Source of the DNA: Rhipidocladum racemiflorum
Lineage: Eukaryota > Streptophyta > Magnoliopsida > Poales > Poaceae
Assembly (NCBI GenBank): GCA_036346355.1
Contig: CM070569.1
Coordinates: forward strand, 43,440,276 to 43,504,275
Reading direction: 5' to 3'
Length of the DNA: 64,000 nucleotides
Each line of letters begins with the position of its first letter. Position 1 is the first letter of the stretch. A program made the translations under genes and the position numbers. The notes under the pieces were generated by a model. That model saw only the letters and a program-made list of their open reading frames with translations, did not search any database and was not told the origin of the DNA. Of the stretch, positions 12,773-23,647 are shown piece after piece.

Positions 12773-15700
12773 TGTTAGACCCTCCCTTTTATAATATTGT
12801 ATACCATAAAAGAAAGGTTCTAAAGTGCATACTGTACCAGTCCTATGATCAGTAGCTAGCACGCACTGTCACAATTTGAAAACACAGCCATATAGAAAGT
12901 TGCATAATTTATTACAGCGGAAGTCATTTTACATATAATGTTATATAAAATAAAAGTAAACCACAGTAAAAAAAAATTTATCTTGTAGTGTGCCATTAAG
13001 CCCAATATTTCACAGGCAACTAACAAGGTGAACCCTAAGTAAACACATCATTACCTTCCCCGCATCCTACGTCAAATTAAGTATCATTGAGGAATTATGA
13101 TTCTTCACCTAAAAACAAACAGAGAGGTGCTTCTATGCTCTTCCTTTTTAAACTTGCACAAATATTAAAGCATGAATAAATAGTAGATGATGATTACTTA
13201 CCCCTTCGCGTGCTTTAAGATTTGTGCAATTTGTATTAGGAGGAAAAGCATAGAAACACTGCTCAAACAACAATAATAGCAAAGTTGAGTACATTTTGTA
13301 CTCAGCAATACTTGAATGTTTGAGTATGCAGGCTGATCCTAAAGTAAAGCTTTTACGGTTATTTTTGCTTGGGGCTAATACTGAATAATATATTGAAAGC
13401 AAAAATTTGTGAAAGTAATTTGACAAGTATATAAAATAACAAGTATGTAAATATCAAGGTAATAAGTAAGAATAACATAAATGTAATAACTCGGTATCCT
13501 TCGTGAGCGCGAATCCTCCAATCCCAACATATGACATGACATCTGAAAATAATCTTTGCCAACACATGGCATAACAGTTGAATTCAATCTTGCCAACACA
13601 TGTCAAACATTGAATCATCTGTAGGGTAAATCAAAACATCTAACTATGTGATAACTTTATCAAGTGCTCATAACCACGAGCTCAACTAATCGATTAGTTT
13701 TAACCCTGCATAGGTGTACAGCTTTACCTACAAAGAATTATCAACTCTTTTTTGTAATCGATAATTAGCACACTTCCTTTGGTGTGCCGCAGAGAGATCA
13801 TACATAACTGTTACATTGCATAGCCCTAGCTTTGCACCAGCCTAGAGACAACAAACCCCTGCTATGGCAGTAGAAATAAACTTTCACATAAATCATAAAA
13901 AATTTAGAGCTCATTTAAATAAACAACAATTTCTCCCTGTAGTAAGGTGTACACCGTTGCATCGGTATGCATTTACCCATACCTCAGTGTGGTAGCCCCT
14001 TACAAGCAAACCTATCTGGAATGCTTGTGCAACCCCAGCCTTCTAATGTGCAAAGCTACGTCTAAGTAACTTAATAGGTTAAGGTCGTCCTATACCAACG
14101 CCTGTGGTTGTACGATTATCTTGGCCTGAAAACAACACAATGGTTCAGTCCTTAATCAACCCATGGGAGAAATCTCCCCCTATCTACGCGCAAGTTATAT
14201 GCACTTTCGGCTATTTCCAATAGCTCACACGCGTCAAAATCATAGTTTCATTTTCATTTTTTTACTAGCATATCAATAACCACAATTATACCAACATGTC
14301 CAAGATTAAATGTTCATCATGTCCAATATTTAAGTTTGTCACGAACAGTATAACTATCTATTCGTGTTCCCAATCTAGAGCAGGGCTAAGCGTATGCAAA
14401 TATAAATGAATATACCCATTTTGTTCCTGTGTTTGCCCATCTAGGGTTAGTACCTATCACTATTGATTAAGGAAAGCCCACAAATTTAGGAATATATCTA
14501 CCAGTTCCCAAAATATAGCAGTGTTTATAGAACATAGCGCATGCATGTAAATTTTAATCAATTTTGAAAAACTGGGTTCTACATGAGGTGCTTGCCTTGC
14601 TGATTATTGTCTTCGACAAATTCGAGGTCGTGGTTGGTGTTGTTGATGATGAAGTAGGTAGTGTTGATATCTACACATCGTTTAACGAGAAACATAGCAA
14701 ACAAAAACTTTAAATAAGGACAAAAAGAACTTACATGTGAAATCAAATAAAGATTTCTACACAAACAAGTGGGATTGTGATTTCAATCTTTCTTGTATGA
14801 GTGTGTTAGTCTTATGTTTCAATCTTTCTTACTATTATTAGCCTTAGGTTGCACAATACACAGCACTTGTTCTTGTAATTTGTTTATTTTGTTTTATGAA
14901 TTCAAGAAGCAAATATTATGTATTTAAATATATTTTACCTCAAATTCAAGAGGCTAAAGTTATTTGGATTGGATAAATTAAGATGTAAGACAACAAGTAA
15001 CCAATATAATTTTATTGGTACACCCTACAGATTTTTACAAAATGAGGTTGCTTACTATATAAATAGCTCAAGAAAATTGGTTTTACCTTATTTGGATTTT
15101 ATTTGAGCAAGTCATGAAGTATTGCATAATTAACACATTGAAAACGACCTTATTATAAAATATTGCAAACTAAGTTAAAACTTAAATCTTTTTTGTATAT
15201 TCAAAGAGCTTAGGACACAAGGATTGCAGTAAAATTTATCTCACTTAATTTGGATTTATTTCGCACAAAATTTACATTGAAAATATTTCAATCATACACT
15301 TTGAATTTGAATTTAAATTTTACTGAGTGGTCAAAACATAAATATTTTTGCATATTCTAAAACTAGATGGTTTATCATGAATTTATATACTTGTTTCATC
15401 TAATTTGGATTCACGGTTCAAAATATATTATTATTTGAAGTGAATAGGTTTGATTTAATCAACAATAATTGAAAATACGCTTTCTCATTTTGAAAGCATC
15501 TTTTCGCTTTCGGTGCGCGTGCAAAAATTAAAAATGGGCTAGCCCACTGATAGGCTGGGCCCATTGGCCAGTAGCTGCACACGAGAGAGGAACGACTAAC
15601 CGGCCGGGCCCGCTCGTTAACGTGTTGCGTGTGCACGCGTGGTTGATGCATGGTCGAGTCCCGCTCGGTACCTTCTTCGAGTAGGGGAGGTGGCCAAGGA

Positions 15701-17060
15701 GCTCGCCGAAGGTAGCGAGGTACTAGCACCATGAGCTATAGTGGGTCCGTGCGCACTTAGAGGCTCGGTTGTTAGGACTTACGGCTCACCGAAGGGCACA
15801 GTCATCGTGTGAAGGCGGCGGCGGCGATGCAATTGGTCCCAGAGAAGAAAGAGGCTTCCTTAAGCAAAAATGACAACCTGATGAGCAGTAGTAAACCTTC
15901 AAGACTTTGTTTTTAATCTCAATTATGAAAATGAGTGGGTGAAACAAGCTCTCACCGTGCAAGGGTCAGCAGCGGCGAGGAGGTATGGTGCTATGGCTTG
16001 TGAGGGAGTTATAACTCAAATTAAGTGGGGCTGATGATGGTGAGTGACTAGGATTACTTCAATTGTCAGCAATTTGGATTTTGGGCCGTGCTGAGGATTT
16101 GGGCGTAAGTTTTTGTTTCGACGAAGGTTGGCCAGAGTTAAAGAAAAAGGGCGAAATGGGAGGCTAGGCTCAATGGTGAAAGTTCAAGGGAGACGATGAA
16201 GTGTCAAAGGAGTTCATATCGCGCTTAAATAGGATGTGGAGGCAGTTTAACCAAGGTTTGAACGAAGGTTTGGCCGAGCGAGTCTTGCGATGTTTGGGCA
16301 ATGAAAGGCATGAGCGAGGTCTCCCATGGCAGCGACTTACCGGGATAGTATGGGGGGTCTTGGGCAATGCGAGAAGGCTGCTGGAAGATGACATAAATCA
16401 AGGCGGTGGCGGGATCTTTTCTTCAGCCGGTGGGAGAGAGCTGAGAGGAGAGGAGAGGGGTGAGGGAGAAGCTCCTGATGTGTGGGGCCGAGGGCCACAC
16501 GTTAGGGAGAGAGAGAGAAGAGAATGGGAGAGAGAGATTGCACGCAGGTGGCAGGACGTGAGGTGAAGTGAGTGACTGGTCGGCTAGCATTAAATGATGG
16601 GCCCACCTGTCGGTCACTACAAGGTATCAACTCTAAATCTCTCTCTGACAGCAGAATTGGGTTAATTAAATGCAGGGATAAAACACAATGATTTTTTTTG
16701 AAAATTTTTATTGAACATCCTAAGTAAGTTTATACTATATTTAAAAATTTTGGATAAAAACTCGTGGTAGATTATTTATTAAAAATCTAACATTGAGAAC
16801 TGTTCTACTATTTAAATTTTGTAAATGATTTAATTGAAGGGATAAATTGACTTATTAATTTTTAAAACTTTTTGAAAAATTTTCAATTGATATCATGATA
16901 CTTTCAAAAAATCTCAATTTTAAAACTTAATTAATTATTTTCTAATAAGTCTTTTATTTAAATTTTTAGAATTTTAAGCTGGCAATAAATAATTTAAATA
17001 TGCATTAAATTTAATCATTAATTTTTTTTAAAATTTTACCAGAGATGAGTAATGGTCTAA
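12773..17060 (-). mobile_element. Gypsy-type LTR remnant (family D), - orientation
   Basis: The left end TGTTAGACCCTCCC parallels TGTGAGACCCTC at 47,498. The next about 150 bp keep shared words such as ATGATCAGTAGCTAGCACGCAC. A MITE interrupts it at 13,122-13,264. The order of a GAGTAC/GTACTC motif (13,287-13,304), a GC-rich middle (15,500-16,600) and an AT-rich right part (16,640-17,050) is the same as in the 4.55 kb LTR at 47,498-52,050. The expected GTTACA terminus is missing at the right, so it is truncated there. Frames inside the GC-rich part are not credible genes. Confidence 0.6.
13122..13264. mobile_element. MULE-type MITE, family M, copy 2
   Basis: It begins GAGAGGTGCTTCTATGC and ends GCTC, with the same internal sequence as copies 1 and 3. 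The 9-bp flanks (AAACAAACA and AAACAACAA) match at seven positions. It sits inside the LTR at 12,773, between two motifs that are almost adjacent in the LTR at 47,498, so it inserted after that LTR did. Confidence 0.7.
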
Positions 17061-17405
17061 TGTAGCACCCCAAAGTTTAAATAGAGAAAAGAATATATTA
17101 AAATGTGCAATTGATTTATTATTGCATTTCTTAAATTTCAATGTCTCTTGGGTGAATTTCTTGTTGCAAGATAATTGAATTTTGTAATTTAAAAGGGAGA
17201 TAATGGTAAAATGGTAAAAATATAAAAATATAAATGTAAGAAAAAATACCCAAAGGTTGTAAATATCTTTAGAGACCTCTAGATCAAGATTTTGATGGTA
17301 AAAATTAGTATGAACACATTTAAACCATAAAATAATTAATTTTAGAATTAATTTTTAAATCTGACCAGAACAGTAAAAGATTTTCAAGAATTCTTTATAG
17401 CGCTC
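17061..17405 (+). mobile_element. 5' end of a gypsy-type LTR, + orientation (fragment)
   Basis: It starts TGTAGCACCCCAAAG and then follows the pattern of the start of the LTR at 52,050 read on the - strand: an AT-rich lead, a GGTAAAATGGTAAAA-like stretch, a CCTCTAGATCA segment and a TCTGACCAG segment. It breaks off near 17,400. It lies head to head with the - strand LTR at 12,773-17,060, which has lost the corresponding end. Confidence 0.45.
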
Positions 17406-18490
17406 CAGAATATATATAGGTGAGCCTCAATTTTTTTTTCAAGGCAAATGTTATTAATACTTGTGTGCACAAGTCAACAACCTCGATCTTCAATGTTTGA
17501 TTGGACGTTTAGGTTTCATATCACCATGGTTCAATCAGTACTTTTCAGTCCTTCTGGCCAGTGCCAAATTTAGAGGGACAACCTTTTTTGATTTGATCAA
17601 TACTTACAAGTAAGTTGATTTGATTCCTCGTAGAATTATTTTATTTTATTTTATTTTTCTTGTTCTTATCTGTCCTATTTAAGCTAGAGATACTCTTGCG
17701 ATCGACTTGGATTCCAAGAACTAACCTTCAGAAGTGCGTAAATCTCTTTGAAATGATGTACCATTAGTTTCTTCTTCTTTTTAGGTATAGAATGCTGGGA
17801 GACATGGCTAATTGTCATACACAGCAACAAGTATCTAGTGGCAGGAGACTGTGGCAAGAATTATTGCAGAAACAAAATCACAGCCTGCATTTTGCTGAAT
17901 AATTCTGGCCACTTCTAACTGTCCTCGTGCCTTTTCTGCTTATGCACACACAACAAAGGCAAATCTACAAAGTCAGCCTGACAAGAACATTAAAAAAAAG
18001 CTATATATGCTTTCCTAAAAAAAATTTATGCTTAAAAATTGACAACTTTTCAACAAGATTTCTTTCTTGCTTCATTCTGACAGCTAGGGTTTAAAACACC
18101 TCCTTTTACCAATGCCTTAGAATTAGAAGCTAAAATTTGCACTGAACTTCCCAACCCTGGCTAAAAGTTTGCACCAGCAGCCACCCACTCCCTACTCCCT
18201 AGTACTCCCTTTAGTCAAGCGCGGTACCAGCCACCAGGGATGCTGGAATCTAAAAATTTTAGAAGTGTTATAAGATTATCTATTGGATACATCAAATTTG
18301 TTGTTTGAACTGATTTCGATTTTAGTTGTTTATGATTTTTTAAGACCTTAGAACTATTTATGCTATACTTTTAGTAAATTTTAAATATATGTGTTGGATT
18401 TATGATGCTACGAAATCAATGTACAAGATTATAGAGTTGTACTTGTGAAGTGTGCATCCCCAACGAAAATTTTCTAGTTCTGCTACTGCC
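17406..18490. other. Unassigned AT-rich DNA
   Basis: No gene was recognised. A run of TTTTATTTTATTTTA words occurs near 17,640. Nothing else could be supported. Confidence 0.4.
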
Positions 18491-18746
18491 TTTAGTCATA
18501 TGTAAATAGTTGTCGTTTTGGATATAGGTATAGTCAAAATTCTGAAACCTTAACTGTCAATGTATTTTTAAATATTTAAATTGGATACATGAAGGTTATA
18601 TTCGTAGATTCGCCTCGAAAGGTACTTTCATAATATTATAATTTTATTAGGTTTTATAAATATATTAAATAGAAATTAGTGGCCAAACCTATGTTTTGGA
18701 GACCATGTATATGTTCAAAACGATAAGTATTTGTGACGGGAGGGAA
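18491..18746. mobile_element. Stowaway/Mariner-like MITE (degraded)
   Basis: The left arm contains TGTAAATAGTTGTCGTTTTGG and the right arm ends AAAACGATAAGTATTTGTGACGGGAGGGA. This is the well-known grass Stowaway terminal pattern of CTCCCTC...CGTTTTG in inverted orientation. The left terminus is eroded and no clear TA duplication was found. Confidence 0.45.
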
Positions 18747-19384
18747 TTAAGGAGCATTTGGAGTCGATAAGTAAGTGATAGTAGCAGTAGTATGCATATC
18801 GCACATATAGGATGATGTTCCGGCTCTGATCGCTCAGTAACACCAACCTATCTTGAGACAGCCAATGGATTGGGGCATCTCATGGAACGGCAACTACTCC
18901 ACGGTGACACATCAAGGGATGCTCTCACCCTGCCGATCGAAAGCGCCGCGATGGATGCGCGGTTTCCCCGGAATTTCGACAGGTAGATCGTCGATCAGTC
19001 GGACCATGCATGGATCCATGGCGGTGCTACAGAACCATCATCGCAGCGGTGGCCCAGGCCAGTGATGGAGATGGCGGACGGAGGATGCATCGCATAATGT
19101 GAGGAGGTGCTGGGCTCGCTAGGGCCCCCATGAGGGCAACTGAATAAATAGGAGGTTGCTGGAGGAGCCTACTTAGCCATTACCTCTGCATCCAATGTGA
19201 CAAACAGAAATGGGACACTGTTCGTGCGGTGTCACATGCGGATAGGGCATATATGCCTTCTAATTCACTCCGGCGGTAAAAAAATTGTTAGATTTTGGGT
19301 TATTACCGCACAAAGTGGGACAGTTACTATGGTTAATTGGATTAGAACGAGTAGCATTCACCATGCATGCTGAGCTGATATATA
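18747..19384. other. Unassigned DNA
   Basis: A moderately GC-rich patch at 18,850-19,130 has no recognisable protein similarity. 19,377-19,384 (GATATATA) is the likely left target duplication of the next element. Confidence 0.4.
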
Positions 19385-19551
19385 CAGGGGCGGATCCAGG
19401 TCCCGGGCAGAGTAGGCTATAGCCCGGGGCCTGGTACCGAAAGTCCACTACAATTTTACGAAAAATTATTGAAAAATTATTGAAAATAGATATTTAATCT
19501 AAGATTAGCTGATCCAGCCTGGGGCTTGGGCCTGGGCTAGCTCCGCCCCTG
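19385..19551. mobile_element. hAT-type MITE
   Basis: It starts CAGGGGCGGATCCAGG and ends GCTAGCTCCGCCCCTG, giving inverted CAGGGGCGGA termini. The eight flanking bases, GATATATA and GATACACA, match at six positions, as expected of an old 8-bp hAT duplication. Length is about 167 bp and it is non-coding. Confidence 0.7.
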
Positions 19552-19578
19552 GATACACACACACATATAGTACAATTA

Positions 19579-19984
19579 CCTGGGACACCATGGTGCCTAC
19601 TGCCTAGACACCATAATCCAAAATGGGTATTTTTTTTCTATTTAGTTGCATTCAATTTTTTTTTAAATTTTTAGGATGTTGAGCTTAACCAGTTTACTAA
19701 CTAGTTCAAATAAGTTTGAACTGAAATTCGAACTAGATTTTCTTTTTTGATGATAGTTTGATTGTAAGTATGTGCTGAGTATATACATAAATCAGCAAAG
19801 AATGTAATCTAAATTCGTTCAAATCTTTGAATTCGAGTATATTTTTTTCAAAGGTATGTGTTTTTATCTGAATTGTTATGGATGGGTATATACCCAAAAA
19901 CTGAAAGTTTCAAAAAATATACCCGAATTTGACTTAAATTCGTGCATTTAAAATCATGGTGCCCGGACACCCTGGTGCCCCATT
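19579..19984. mobile_element. MITE family N, copy 1 (about 405 bp)
   Basis: The termini are inverted repeats around GGGACACCATGGTG and CACCCTGGTGCCCC. The same element occurs in the opposite orientation at 35,229-35,563, sharing the AAAATGGGTATTTTTT and GTTTACTAACTAGTTC stretches. Flanks AGTACAATTA and AGTGTAATTA agree at eight of ten positions, suggesting a 9-10 bp duplication and Mutator-like mobilisation. It is non-coding. Confidence 0.6.
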
Positions 19985-20495
19985 AGTGTAATTAACAAGC
20001 TTGGCTTAACATTGCTACAAGTAGAGCCTAAAAGTGTCTCTCAATTTGCTAAATTGAAACCACTAAAAGGGAGAAAGAAGAAATAGGCCCCTTCGCGACA
20101 GATTCTGATTGTACATATTCTGGATTATAGCCAGTTGTCTGGAGAAGCGACTGTGTGAAGAATCCGCTGGATAGAGAATCTGGTCGTTCGGCATTAACCC
20201 TGATTATTTATAGGGTTGATTGTCTGTGATGAGTGAGAAATGACTAGAATGCCCTGAAGGGAATGAGAGTTTGTTTTGTTACTAATTTAGTGCATGTATC
20301 ACTGTTTTTATTGCTTTTGTACAATTTAAAATTAATTTTTAATGATGTAAAAGAGTGATTGGATAATGTCGAATGTATTTGTAATGATGCAAATGAGGAT
20401 TTGTTTCGATACTAACATTCACACAATAGTTAACAAAAGATCCACACAAACACTGATATGGTTAGGTCCAACAAACATATCATACAACACTACTT

Positions 20496-21540
20496 TCAAA
20501 TCAAAGCTGCAGCTATAGCATCACGCAATGCTTCCATATCATCACCCTCCATGATTTCATCACTATCTTTCTCAATACCTTCATTTGACATATCTCCATC
20601 AACATAGGCTTCATTTATTTCTGGATTATCAAAATGAGCATCACCTAAAGCATTGTCTACATTGAAATTATGTAGAGCCATCCCATAATGATTTTTGCTT
20701 GCTTCTCTATTGGGAAGCTAGGCACGTTCAAGAGAATACGCCATTTCATTTTGAGAACTTCAAATGCACATTCAATCACATTTCATAGGGATGAGTGTGC
20801 ATGGTTGAACACCTCTTCCAATCCAATTGGTCAATGACCTTATTGGAATTCAGGTATATGGTATCTCTGGCCCTTGTATGGTGGTAGATAACCCTTCCGA
20901 ATGGGGTATCATGAATCCACAAGGTAGTATTTTCCTAAAATAAATTTGAGTTAGCACTTGATATATGGGTTGATCACAAGATTACTTAAGAGAGTGAGTT
21001 ACCTTTTGGAAGATGCGAAATTTTTTCCTTCAAGGTCAACATAATAGTGTCCAAGAATACGCGAGTGTCATGAATAGACCCAGGCCAACCAGGCACAACA
21101 AAAGTGAATATCATATCGAAGTCATAAATAGCCATAACATTTTGTGTAGGATATCCATGTCTCCTAATGTACTTAGGTTGTTCACTTAATGGCACAGTTA
21201 CAGGAATATGTGTCCCATCCATAGCACCAATACAATTCTTGAAGTAAGGCAAAAAATCTAGCATCTTTGAGTCTAGAATGGACTGTAGTGAAATGAGGAT
21301 CTTTAGGTTTAATGATGTCAGTAGCTAACCGGTTTACATATTCCAACACGTCATTGAACTTCCTACTAATAGTGTCTCCAGAATGGCCAAAGCAATTTTG
21401 TACTTGGCTATTAGACTGGGGTGCTCCACAAGTCCACAAAAATATAGCTAATGCTTCTTTAGAACAAATTTCTCTAGATGATTTGAGACCATAATTATTA
21501 TATAATGTTTCATGTAACATCTGGATCTGCACGGGCAGGG
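20496..21540 (-). pseudogene. PIF/Harbinger transposase pseudogene
   Basis: Reading leftwards, 21,532-21,240 encodes the N-terminal part, with SSREICSKEALAIFLWTC and the GDTISRKFNDVL helix-turn-helix-like stretch. 21,264-20,986 encodes the DDE core, with CIGAMDGTHIPV (first Asp) and PGWPGSIHDTRVF (second Asp). 20,681-20,496 encodes the acidic C-terminus ending ALRDAIA. These segments lie in different frames and are separated by stops, so no full transposase can be made. Harbinger transposases are DDE enzymes that cut and paste with 3-bp TWA-type duplications. Confidence 0.75.
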
Positions 21541-21973
21541 GCTAGCGGAGGAGGAGGGTGGTAGAGCAGCTTGGGTAGAGGACCAGGCGCTGGACGACAA
21601 CCAGCGTAGAGATGGCATTCGGATCTGCACGAGCTCGAGCCAATGGGGAAGACAGTGGTGGAGGGGTTTGGGCGACGGACCGGGCATGGGCTGGCGTCGG
21701 AGGGGGATGGGGGAGAACGGGAGGCGGCGTCTGGACCTGCTCCTCTCCTCTCGCGTACGATGCGAACTCCAGTGACAAAGGTGGGTAATAACCCCCAAAA
21801 GTAATGCCCTAGTTCATTTCTTCACCCCGTACAATCCACTTGAGCCTGGATTCTGATTCTACTGTATGCAATTGCTTCTGATTATATTATAAACTGTGCG
21901 GAATCTGAGTGTTCGGTGGAGAATTCAATTTTTTTTTAAGCAGAAGCTGTGTAGAAACTGAAATGAACGGGGC
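21541..21973. other. Right arm of the Harbinger-like element
   Basis: GC-rich 21,541-21,780 followed by the terminal stretch. It may include the remains of the first exon of the transposase or captured DNA. No intact MYB-like protein was recognised. Confidence 0.35.
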
Positions 21974-22359
21974 GTTGCTTCCCATAACGGTTTGATGGTA
22001 TTAATACGAACAAAGTAAGCCGTCAAGTTACAGAGTTACTACTTACATACTGAGGTAAAAGGATATGGAGACATATCTGACACTGGGACAAGATATCAAA
22101 GACTAAAGAAGAGCTAGGGATGAAGGAGTTAGTAAATTAAAAAGGCCGTGGAGCGAAGTCACATGAAACAACAAGAGCTAGCCATAGGAATTGGCCACTA
22201 CAGCTACTGCTAACTGCACCTTACATATCTTCCCCTTCCCTCCCCACCTCTCTTTAATACCTCCTCCTCTTCCTCCTCTCCCTCTCCTACACACTACTCT
22301 TTCCCTCTCTGGATCTCTTCCTCCAGTGGCCACGGAGGCACACTACCATACCATCCATC
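21974..22359 (+). promoter_or_regulatory. Promoter and 5' UTR region of the MADS-box gene
   Basis: This is the last DNA before the proposed start codon at 22,360. A pyrimidine-rich leader (22,220-22,325, many CTCCTCCTCT words) looks like a plant 5' UTR. TCTCTTTAATACC near 22,250 is the only weak TATA-like candidate. A transposon lies just upstream (ends 21,973), so the proximal promoter free of repeats is only about 400 bp. The transcription start is not determinable here. Confidence 0.4.
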
Positions 22360-23592
22360 ATGAGCATGATGGTAATGCTTCTTGTCTTGCTTGAGGAAAT
22401 TAGCTATGCCTTTCTTTGTACAATTTATGTTGGAAGTAGAATCTTGGTTGTTATGTAGTGAGGATTTAGCTAGCGAGGCAAGAAGAGGAAGATATACATG
22501 GCCAAGATCTATGATGTCTAAAGTTAAACTGCACCACAGAAGGCAGAGCACATGAGAGGAAATTAACGGATCACACCGTCTGTTTGCTTTTGATATAGAC
22601 CAAGAAAAATAACCAGTCCTGTGATAATTAAGTAGCCAGCGACCTCATCAAGAAATCCAACAAGATCACAACTAGCTGGATGTCTCCTTTCTCTTTGGCA
22701 TTTCTTGATTTGTTAGTGCAGGTCAATTTCCCGTGTATTTCTTGCGCTTGTTGATTTTGTCTGGTTTGATTTTTCAGACAGATTTGAGCTGTGGGGTTTC
22801 TAAGGTGAAAGAGCTGGCCGCACCGGCCGGCTCGGTTGGGGCCGAGAAGATGGGGAGGGGCAAGATCGAGATCAAGCGCATCGAGAACACTACCAACCGG
22901 CAGGTCACCTTCTGCAAGCGCCGCAATGGCCTCCTCAAGAAGGCGTATGAACTCTCGGTTCTCTGCGACGCCGAGGTCGCTCTTATTGTCTTCTCCAGCC
23001 GCGGCCGCCTCTACGAGTACTCCAACAACAGGTGACGAGAAGTGATCCAAGTTATTGCAACTCCATACATACACCTATGCGTATGTAACTATATATATAT
23101 ATATAGAACACCAAAACAAGCTATGCATATGCATAACATACATACATATCTTAGATCCTACTACTATAGACATGCTGTGTGTTTTATTTTTTTCAGTAAT
23201 TCTTGACCAAATTGGAGCAAGTTTGCTCCTAGCTTTCCTGGGGCAAAGAGTGGGGATGGTCAAATGGGAGCTGCATCTTTTGTTACTTCTGTTATTAACT
23301 GTCTTGTTTATTTTGGTGTTTCTGAGGGGAGTAACAAGGGGAAAGAAATTGCAACAGCTTCTTTGTGTATGTGTGTTTCTTTGCTGCTTTCCTTTGTGCT
23401 CCTGTGAGGTGAGCTAGATGTTTACATAGATCTAGTACAGTGCTTGCTGTGTGTAGTATGTGTACATGCCCTGAGCCTCTCTTGTGTGTGAGAACTTCTT
23501 TGGATTGGTGGTCCTGCTCTTTTCTTGATGTATTTATGCTCTTTCCTTTCTCTCTCCCTGTGGCTGTATGTGTGTGTGAGACAGAGCTAGCT

Positions 23593-23647
<55 letters not shown>

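Larger units (their letters stand above)
20087..21973 (-). mobile_element. PIF/Harbinger-like transposon, decayed
   Basis: Termini read GCCCCTTCGCGACAGATTCTG at the left and, on the other strand, GCCCCGTTCATTTCAGTTTCT at the right. Between them are broken transposase frames on the - strand. At 1.9 kb it is too short for an intact element with both the transposase and the MYB-like gene, so it is internally deleted. The 280-bp MITE at 33,341-33,621 has matching ends. Confidence 0.7.

Noticed and set aside
16201..16566. 121-codon Arg/Gly/Glu-rich frame
   Set aside because: Falls in the GC-rich middle of the LTR at 12,773-17,060. Similar frames appear in the corresponding part of the LTR at 47,498-52,050 without conserved residues.
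22733..22850. Alternative MADS start at 22,733 without splicing
   Set aside because: The unspliced extension would be hydrophobic and unlike AG proteins, and a good acceptor at 22,777 removes it. Splicing to ATG at 22,360 gives a recognised type of extension.
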